A DNA stretch of 64,000 nucleotides, taken from positions 30,048 through 94,047 of the forward strand of contig CAZTDN010000007.1 in the NCBI GenBank assembly GCA_964611895.1, read 5' to 3'. The translations under genes and the position numbers were made by a program. The DNA comes from JAIEOG01 sp964611895 (GTDB lineage: Bacteria > Bdellovibrionota > FAC87 > UBA2466). Below the pieces are notes generated by a model. That model was not told the DNA's origin, ran no database searches, and saw nothing but the letters and a program-made list of their open reading frames with translations. This document shows, piece after piece, positions 58,270-64,000 of the stretch (the first letter of the stretch is position 1; the number at the start of each line of letters is the position of its first letter).

Positions 58270-59873
58270 TCTCGCCCCCCGAACTGACTCAAACTTTCTG
58301 CATACTCCTGCTGCTTGAGTTGGTGCCCCCAAGTAATCTCTGGCAGAAACTCGGCGGAACTGCTTTGAATCTGCGCTTGGCGTTCATCCGCCGACCAATT
58401 CAGTAGAGAACCTAAAAATGCTGCAGCCGTGTGCAAGCAACGGCAGCCGCGACAACTGCCCTCACCCAGTCGCGTTCTCCTACGCAAATCAGCAAGCGAG
58501 GTGACCCACTCCTTGCGAACTACATATTCGATTTCTGCTGCTAGCACCTGCTCGCACTCGCAAATCGTTTGCCCAAGCTCGCCTTGCTTGGAGGCAGCGT
58601 TCAAAATGCTTTCGGCTTTGTGTCCATAACGACGAATCAGCCTAGAGACTAGCAAAGGATCTCTTCCGGTACGTCGAGACTCCTCCAACCAAGGAATTTC
58701 CGAAGTGCATCCTGGCAGACTCTCCAAGTGGGTGCGGCAACGTTCTTTCTGGCGCAAGCGTTTGCAGATTGAATTGGTCACCTGCTCCGCAAGCCGTCTA
58801 GCACGGGTCAACCCGCCTCCAATGATGGTGTAAAGCCCCTCAGCACCGTCTACCGAATGATCTAGTACTGCGTGCTGACGCCCCTCCGGATTTTGAATAT
58901 TGGATACACGACAGTGAATCCCAGCGTGCACTCCCACAAAACGATGGTTTTCGATCGAAGGGAAATAGGGCCGAGTCGCTTCGAGGATCGATCGGATCTC
59001 CTCACTCCCAACAACCCGACGATCCAAATCGCCAGTAAAGGGACGTTCGGATGGGCCCACCAACGAAACCCCATCACGCGGGAAAAAATACAAGGGGTCC
59101 GCGCGGCGCGCCACGGGAAATGCTAAAGCGACTTGAGTCGCTCTGCGTTCCGATATCAAATAGGACCTCTGATACAGCCGGTATTCAATCGTCTTAGATT
59201 TAAATAGCTTCGGTGCCCAGGCGCCCCCCGCATTCACCACGGCGCGTGCCCGCACCAGGATGTTTCGGGAACCTGGGGGGGTTACAGTAACTCCTGCGAT
59301 TTTGCCATTTTGAATTTCAATCTTTTGAACCGCAAACCCTTTACAAAAGAACGCTCCTGCAGCCGCTGCACTCCGCACGAGTGCGATCGCCACACGACTC
59401 GGATCGGTGGTCCACTCGTCCATGCTGATGGCACCCCAGATCTGCGCCGAGAAACCTGGATCAATTGCCTGTACTTCTTGAGCGGACAGACGCACGTGCG
59501 GTCGACCTGCTTTGGCTTCGGCGTAGTGATCGTACAAATCGGCGAGAGCCTGATAGCGATCCAGATCGTGTTTAGGGCTCGTCTTTAGGACTGGAAATAA
59601 AATAGGAAGGCGCGTGAGCAGGTTGGGTGCAATCCTCTGAAGAACATTGATTTCTTCACAAGCAGTCCGGGTTGTTTCCGGATCGGTGGAGAGCCAGTGC
59701 GGCTCTCCAGACAAAATGCCGCTGCCAGCTCCGGTCGTCCCAGAAGCGAAGTCGTTCTTTTCAAACAACACTACGGATAGCCTGCGCATCGCACAGTCGC
59801 GGGCAACGCTCGCCCCTAAAATGCCGCCGCCAATGATTGCGACATCATAGACACGATCGGTTAGGCCATGCAT
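58266..59873 (-). CDS. glpA: Glycerol-3-phosphate dehydrogenase, GlpA-type FAD subunit
   Basis: The 535-residue protein has DVAIIGGGILGASVARDCAM for FAD, GLTRARRLAEQVTNSIC and a C-terminal BFD-like 2Fe-2S segment (CECEQVLAAEIEYV, then GSCRGCRCLHTAAAF). It oxidises glycerol-3-phosphate to DHAP in the GlpABC complex, usually with an anaerobic terminal acceptor. It begins 4 bp after aspS with no other promoter seen, so it is probably co-transcribed. Confidence 0.9.
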   Translation of the reverse strand: MHGLTDRVYDVAIIGGGILGASVARDCAMRRLSVVLFEKNDFASGTTGAGSGILSGEPHWLSTDPETTRTACEEINVLQRIAPNLLTRLPILFPVLKTSPKHDLDRYQALADLYDHYAEAKAGRPHVRLSAQEVQAIDPGFSAQIWGAISMDEWTTDPSRVAIALVRSAAAAGAFFCKGFAVQKIEIQNGKIAGVTVTPPGSRNILVRARAVVNAGGAWAPKLFKSKTIEYRLYQRSYLISERRATQVALAFPVARRADPLYFFPRDGVSLVGPSERPFTGDLDRRVVGSEEIRSILEATRPYFPSIENHRFVGVHAGIHCRVSNIQNPEGRQHAVLDHSVDGAEGLYTIIGGGLTRARRLAEQVTNSICKRLRQKERCRTHLESLPGCTSEIPWLEESRRTGRDPLLVSRLIRRYGHKAESILNAASKQGELGQTICECEQVLAAEIEYVVRKEWVTSLADLRRRTRLGEGSCRGCRCLHTAAAFLGSLLNWSADERQAQIQSSSAEFLPEITWGHQLKQQEYAESLSQFGGRE

Positions 59874-59876
59874 TAT

Positions 59877-61682
59877 CTAGGCGGTGGGTTTTGGCTTTGG
59901 TGCGAGCCGAATACCCAACTCCTCCAGTTGTTTAAGATCCACCGAAGACGGGGCTTCGGCCATGATGTCCGTTGCCTTCTGAGTCTTTGGAAAAGCGATC
60001 ACATCTCGGATCGCTTCGCTTCCCGTCATAAGCATCGAAATTCGATCAACACCTAGCGCTATGCCACCATGAGGAGGCGTTCCAAATTGAAGTGCCTTGA
60101 GGAAAAATCCAAATTTGAGCTGGGCTTCCTCACTGGTCATTCCCAACACATCGAACATGCGTTGCTGAACAGATGAGTCATAAATTCTCAGGCTACCACC
60201 CCCTATTTCAAAACCGTTCCAGACCAGGTCGTAAGCTTCGGCACGCACGCGCGCCAATTCCTCGGGTTTTGTAGCCTTGAGAAATAGGTCGGTATCCAGC
60301 GCCGACGGCCGAGTAAATGGGTGGTGTGCCGCATAGAAACGGCCGTCTTCTTCATTGAATTCCAATAACGGAAAGTCCGTAACCCACGCAAAGGCATCCA
60401 GAGACAGATTCGTATAGCCCAGACGCTTGCCATATTCATCTCGCAAGTACGCCAAGGAATTGTTTACGATCCGCTCAGAAGCACAGACCATGAGAAGCAT
60501 CCGAGGGCCCGAGAATGGGAGCTTGCTTTCGATTTCTCTTTTTAAAGCTTCATCAAAAAACTTGGCCTGCGGAGCTTGCCAATCTCCCGGGGACTTGATC
60601 CGAACCCAAGACAACCCTTTTGCTCCGAAAGGAGCAACTTTCTTCACCAGAGAGTCGAGTTCAGTACGCGAGAGGGGTTCTTTTTCTTCGAAGCAAAGCC
60701 CTTTGAGAATCCCACCCGATTCCAAGACTGATTTGAACACTTGAAAACTAGATTTCTTTCCTTGTTCAGTCAGATCGATCAGCTTGAGAGAGTTGCGCAA
60801 GTCGGGCTTGTCCGAGCCATACCACTCCATCGCATCTGCATAGCGGATGCGCTGGAAAGGGATCTGGATTTTTTTTCCCAAAACTTTGTTTAGAACCCGC
60901 TCCAAAAGACCTTCGTGAATTCGGTAAATGTCTTCCGAGTCTACAAATGACATTTCGACGTCCACTTGAGTGAATTCTGGCTGCCTGTCGGCGCGGAGGT
61001 CTTCATCACGAAAACAGCGGGCGATTTGGATATAGCGATCCAATCCACCGATCATACAAAGCTGCTTTAGAGTTTGAGGCGACTGAGGAAGGGCGTAAAA
61101 CATCCCTGGATGCACCCGACTGGGAACGAGGTAGTCCCGGGCGCCTTCTGGGGTGCTTTTATATAAGATGGGCGTTTCTATCTCCCAAAAGCCATTCTCG
61201 TAATAATACTCACGGGCCACCCGCAGAAACTCATGGCGGATTCGCAATGCGTTTTGCAGTTTCGGGCGCCGCAGTTCTAAGTACCGATGCTGAAGGCGTA
61301 GAGTTTCTTCTACCTCTCCCGCTGAAGGAGAGTCTTCGTGCAAAGGGTAAGGAAGAGGCTGCGAACGGTTCAACAGTTCCAAATCACTAGCCAGAACCTC
61401 AATCTCTCCCGTCGATAGACTAGAGTTTTTCATGCCGTCGGGGCGAAGGCGGACCACACCCTTAACGGCAATAACAGCTTCTTGACGCAGAGTTGCGGCT
61501 AATTCCACAGGCATGGAAGCAGGATCGAAAACCACTTGGCTAATGCCCGATCTATCTCGCAAATCAATGAACACCACCCCGCCATGATCGCGCCATCGAT
61601 CCACCCAACCGCAGAGTGTGACAGACTGGCCATGGGAGTTCGCGCTTAGCTCTCCGCAGTAGTGGGTTCTTTTAAAATTCAC
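59877..61682 (-). CDS. aspS: Aspartyl-tRNA synthetase (bacterial type)
   Basis: The 601-residue class IIb synthetase has the anticodon-binding OB fold (VTLCGWVDRWRDHGGVVFID), motif 2 FRDEDLRADRQPEFTQVDVE, the bacterial GAD insertion (~285-420) and motif 3 GIALGVDRISMLMTG. It charges tRNA-Asp. ATG 61682 overlaps the hisS stop (ATGA), so hisS-aspS form one unit. Confidence 0.97.
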   Translation of the reverse strand: MNFKRTHYCGELSANSHGQSVTLCGWVDRWRDHGGVVFIDLRDRSGISQVVFDPASMPVELAATLRQEAVIAVKGVVRLRPDGMKNSSLSTGEIEVLASDLELLNRSQPLPYPLHEDSPSAGEVEETLRLQHRYLELRRPKLQNALRIRHEFLRVAREYYYENGFWEIETPILYKSTPEGARDYLVPSRVHPGMFYALPQSPQTLKQLCMIGGLDRYIQIARCFRDEDLRADRQPEFTQVDVEMSFVDSEDIYRIHEGLLERVLNKVLGKKIQIPFQRIRYADAMEWYGSDKPDLRNSLKLIDLTEQGKKSSFQVFKSVLESGGILKGLCFEEKEPLSRTELDSLVKKVAPFGAKGLSWVRIKSPGDWQAPQAKFFDEALKREIESKLPFSGPRMLLMVCASERIVNNSLAYLRDEYGKRLGYTNLSLDAFAWVTDFPLLEFNEEDGRFYAAHHPFTRPSALDTDLFLKATKPEELARVRAEAYDLVWNGFEIGGGSLRIYDSSVQQRMFDVLGMTSEEAQLKFGFFLKALQFGTPPHGGIALGVDRISMLMTGSEAIRDVIAFPKTQKATDIMAEAPSSVDLKQLEELGIRLAPKPKPTA

Positions 61683-62977
61683 TTTTGCACTCCCTTGGCA
61701 GCTCTCCCCGTGAGCTCAGCTTCCAAATTGCCGATTGAGATCGTTTCTTGAGTCCCCTGGACCATGTCTTTGAGCGTTGCAGAACCGGCTTTTAATTCAT
61801 CATCCCCGAGAAGCAAAGCGTACCTTGCATCGAATCTGTCCGCTTGCTTCAACAACCACTTGAGTTTTTTGTCCCGCTCATACGGCATTTCGACCCGGAG
61901 GCCTTTGCGTTTGAGTTCCAAACTCAAAGGGTACATAAACTCGAACGCCGGCTCACCCAATGGAATAAAGAAGAACGAAACCGGCTTCGCAAGTACCGGA
62001 AGTCGCCCCGACGCTTCGAGCGCCATCATTAGGCGCTCCATTCCCAACGCCCACCCGACTGCGGGAAAAGCGTCGGCTCCGAAACGTGTGGACAATTCAT
62101 CGTAGCGCCCACCACCCCCTAGTGCGCTTTGAGCTCCCAAAAGCGGTGAAGTAAATTCAAAAGCGGTTCGAGAATAGTAATCCAGGCCTCGAACTATCCC
62201 GGGATCTTCTACAAACGCCACGCCCGCGTCCCGAAGGCGTTTTTTTACCTGTGTGTAGTGCGCAGCGCTTTCGGCATCGAGGTTGTCCACCATCCGAGGC
62301 GCTTTCTCTGCCAAAGCCAAACAGCTTGGGTTCTTGCAATCTAATATTCGCATTGGAGCGCGTTCGAAACGCTTCTGGCATTGCTCACACAAAGCAGCAA
62401 GGTGCGGCTGGAAATAGGCTTTGAGTTTTTCGCGGTAGGCAGGACGACAGATTTCGCTACCCACGCTGTTGATCCGAATTTCATACTGGGTGATCCCGAG
62501 CGCACGATAAATGGTATCGAGTACCACAATCATTTCCACATCTGCTTCCGGAGTGGCATCTAGTATAAGCTCGGCGCCGATCTGATGAAATTGCCTCAGA
62601 CGACCCTTTTGAGGACGCTCGTACCGAAACATCGGCAAGCAGTAGTAATACCGCTGTGGGCCCGGTTGTCGGTGAAGACCGTGCTCCAAAATAGCTCGGA
62701 CCACGGAGGAAGTCGCTTCAGGACGCAAGACAAGAGTGTCCACTTTGCCGCTATCCGGATGCCCCCGGTCTTGCACCTGGTACATTTGTTTTTCGACTAC
62801 GTCTGTTGCCTCCCCCAGACTCTGAGAGAAGACTTCTACTGCTTCCAATACAGGTGTCCGGATTTCCCGGTAACCAAAGCACTCCAAAATCTCACGCACC
62901 TGCGCCTCAACCGCCTTCCAGCGGGCCAAGTCTTCTCCCAGCTGGTCGTGCATGCCTCGAACCGCTTTTATCTCCAA
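61679..62977 (-). CDS. hisS: Histidyl-tRNA synthetase
   Basis: The ~432-residue class II synthetase has motif 1 region LEAVEVFSQSLGEATDVVEKQ, motif 2 FRYERPQKGRLRQFHQIGAE, the HisA motif LDYYSRTAFEF and GGGGRYDEL, plus the C-terminal anticodon domain. TTG 62977 gives the family N-terminus (MEIKAVRGMHD) and has GGAGG eight bases upstream; ATG 63010 would add 11 residues without a ribosome binding site. Two stem-loops lie in its leader. Confidence 0.95.
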   Translation of the reverse strand: MEIKAVRGMHDQLGEDLARWKAVEAQVREILECFGYREIRTPVLEAVEVFSQSLGEATDVVEKQMYQVQDRGHPDSGKVDTLVLRPEATSSVVRAILEHGLHRQPGPQRYYYCLPMFRYERPQKGRLRQFHQIGAELILDATPEADVEMIVVLDTIYRALGITQYEIRINSVGSEICRPAYREKLKAYFQPHLAALCEQCQKRFERAPMRILDCKNPSCLALAEKAPRMVDNLDAESAAHYTQVKKRLRDAGVAFVEDPGIVRGLDYYSRTAFEFTSPLLGAQSALGGGGRYDELSTRFGADAFPAVGWALGMERLMMALEASGRLPVLAKPVSFFFIPLGEPAFEFMYPLSLELKRKGLRVEMPYERDKKLKWLLKQADRFDARYALLLGDDELKAGSATLKDMVQGTQETISIGNLEAELTGRAAKGVQK

Positions 62978-63024
62978 GAAACAGACCTCCGTATCGTGCG
63001 AGGCTACCATCGATTTTAGTGCGA

Positions 63025-63056
63025 GGCATGCCGTTTTTTGTCACCTGCAGCATGCC
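63025..63056 (-). other. Stem-loop in the hisS leader (proximal)
   Basis: GGCATGC (63025-63031) pairs with GCATGCC (63050-63056) around an 18-base loop that contains a run of A on the minus strand. It is upstream of the hisS start and may be a leader structure. It does not look like a T-box. Confidence 0.35.
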
Positions 63057-63057
63057 C

Positions 63058-63091
63058 AAGAGGCCGAATTTTCTTCAGAATTGGGCCTCTT
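63058..63091 (-). other. Stem-loop in the hisS leader (distal)
   Basis: AAGAGGCC (63058-63065) pairs with GGCCTCTT (63084-63091), then a mismatch and four more A-T pairs around an eight-base loop. On neither strand is there a T-run, so it is not a typical terminator. Its place between the divergent promoters and hisS suggests mRNA stability or attenuation control. Confidence 0.4.
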
Positions 63092-63096
63092 TGGCC

Positions 63097-63125
63097 TTGA
63101 CGCACTGAGCTATTTGAGGTAAATT
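63097..63125 (+). promoter_or_regulatory. Predicted promoter for the right-edge secreted protein
   Basis: TTGACG (63097-63102, five of six) and TAAATT (63120-63125) are separated by 17 bp. The gene starts 67 bp further on. Confidence 0.5.
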
Positions 63126-63140
63126 GCTCGCTCGTTCCAA
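63112..63140 (-). promoter_or_regulatory. hisS: Possible hisS promoter overlapping the divergent one
   Basis: On the minus strand TTGGAA (63140-63135) and TCAAAT (63117-63112) have 17-bp spacing. The two promoters overlap on opposite strands, which would make them compete for polymerase. Confidence 0.35.
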
Positions 63141-63191
63141 TACTAAATTTTCATAAGCCAGTAAGAACTAAACGACCGTTAAGGGGTGACT

Positions 63192-64000
63192 ATGCCTTCG
63201 ATGCGTAGATGGGTGACGTTTGCCGTTTTGTCTTTGGGATTTGTGGTAGGGCCTTTTGCCCAATCGGAAGTTCCCTTGCCTCCGCCGATGCCGATGCCAG
63301 GGCCTATTAATGTAGTAGCCAATGAGCGCCTGCTCTTGGAGCAGCTTGCGATGCACGCCAAAGTGCTCACCGATGAAATTTCTCGTGTCAACGAACGCCT
63401 AGCGAGTGAAAACCCGGGACAAATAGTTTTAGACCCGCGTGTGATCGCCAACATGATGGCGCGTAACCCGTACATCCACGCCTTGGTCAAAACGAGTTTG
63501 GTCGCGATCCCCCCTCGGGCTGCGAATCCTGGTTGGAAACCACGCAGTGTGGAATACATGGTTTCTTGGCGAACCGCAGACGTCTTTTTTGCTGCGGACG
63601 ATTTGGCAAAAACTCTGCTTCCCGACATCATGCGTGCACTGGCCAACCGCTTTGAAGTCATGGTTCCCAGCGCTTACTTCTACATCGAAGCGATGCGCGA
63701 AACTTACATGCTCAATCCTCGAGTCCGCGTACTCAATGGCGAACTGCCCATTATCCTGTCTCGCATGGAAGCCCAGGTCTTTGTCATGCGCCAGCTGATG
63801 GACGCAATTTATTGCACTCCTTGCTTTACGCCCTATTTCCCAGTCGCGACACCTCAGATGGTTGGCTGGGGACAGATTGAAGCGACATTCGGAGCGTACC
63901 GTTTGGATGTGATGGCGCCGGGTCGTCAGGGCATTGCCCCCTTCCCCTCGTACCCCGAAGCCATGCCTAATGTGGGCATGATTCGCCCTGGAGTGCCCAT
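63192..64000 (+). CDS. Secreted protein of unknown function (incomplete at the right edge)
   Basis: The frame is open from ATG 63192 to the window end (269 residues so far) with AAGGGG five bases before the start. A signal peptide (FAVLSLGFVVGPFAQS) is followed by a Pro/Met-rich segment (PLPPPMPMPGP). A helical region follows (LLLEQLAMHAKVLTDEISR, IMRALANRFEVMVPSAYFY) with CTPC, which might be a metal or redox motif, and a Pro-rich end. Family not recognised; another frame on the opposite strand has no support. Confidence 0.7.
   Translation, partial: MPSMRRWVTFAVLSLGFVVGPFAQSEVPLPPPMPMPGPINVVANERLLLEQLAMHAKVLTDEISRVNERLASENPGQIVLDPRVIANMMARNPYIHALVKTSLVAIPPRAANPGWKPRSVEYMVSWRTADVFFAADDLAKTLLPDIMRALANRFEVMVPSAYFYIEAMRETYMLNPRVRVLNGELPIILSRMEAQVFVMRQLMDAIYCTPCFTPYFPVATPQMVGWGQIEATFGAYRLDVMAPGRQGIAPFPSYPEAMPNVGMIRPGVP

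Noticed and set aside
63058..63091. Rho-independent terminator call for the distal stem-loop
   Set aside because: The stem is good but no T-run follows on either strand.
63179..63661. A 160-residue minus-strand frame at the right edge
   Set aside because: The plus-strand frame has a promoter, ribosome binding site and signal peptide; the minus frame is Arg/Ser-rich and motif-free.
1..64000. tRNA, rRNA, CRISPR arrays, insertion sequences
   Set aside because: Visual scan found no GGTTCGAATCC-type tRNA arms outside coding genes, no regular repeat-spacer pattern, no transposase motifs. A tRNAscan/Infernal and repeat search would be decisive.

Overview
The window looks like a piece of a Gram-negative chromosome of about 50-53% GC. 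It encodes Kdo (kdsA, kdsD), heptose (gmhA, gmhB) and dTDP-rhamnose-type (rfbABCD) sugar precursors, an ABC-2 polysaccharide exporter, many lipoproteins, a beta-barrel protein, CarD, a DivIVA-like protein and PilZ. That mix, and the run carD-ispD-ispF-cysS, suggest a member of the former Deltaproteobacteria (Bdellovibrionota or Myxococcota relatives). This placement is an inference; no rRNA or marker phylogeny was available. No tRNA, rRNA, CRISPR array or insertion sequence was seen.

Region 1 (1-17733) is an accessory surface-glycan locus. A minus-strand operon of eight genes (6863 down to the left edge) has every junction overlapping by 4-8 nt: a WbpG/PseA-type sugar amidotransferase, its HisH and HisF partners, a formyltransferase-fold protein without the catalytic triad, a GNAT acyltransferase, an intact and then a degenerate DUF4910 metallo-aminopeptidase-like protein, and the start of a probable second formyltransferase-like gene. 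Divergent from it run pseB, pseC, an aldo-keto reductase and a GT4 glycosyltransferase. Together they look like a pathway for an amidated and N-acylated derivative of a 2,4-diamino sugar or nonulosonic acid. Next come a methyltransferase, a PhyH-type dioxygenase, a WecG-type transferase, a polytopic membrane protein and a 730-residue GT2-methyltransferase-YdjC fusion.

Region 2 (17793-27843) holds envelope genes: a His/Cys-rich small protein with a strong terminator lying inside the neighbouring gene, an M16 peptidase pair (one active, one not), a barrel protein, two lipoproteins and a 1311-residue methyltransferase/double-GT2 protein. Region 3 (27922-39332) has glmS and, on the minus strand, a ten-gene LPS operon rfbB-A-C-D-kdsA-kdsD-gmhB-wzm-wzt-GT2-gmhA, with a near-leaderless promoter before rfbB. 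Region 4 (39413-48424) has a sugar reductase, trxB, an M3 oligopeptidase, a cysteine dioxygenase-like protein, a GT4 enzyme, small secreted proteins, and a split metalloprotease whose FTP/PepSY propeptide is a separate overlapping gene.

Region 5 (48590-64000) is mostly housekeeping: cysS-ispF-ispD-carD, maf-yggS-divIVA, a BatE-like protein, an HTH/coiled-coil protein, a small membrane protein and PilZ, then hisS-aspS-glpA-glpB-glpC, and an incomplete secreted protein at the right edge. Several start codons were moved from the longest reading frame to an internal ATG, GTG or TTG because of Shine-Dalgarno position, stop overlap or family N-termini; each case is noted.
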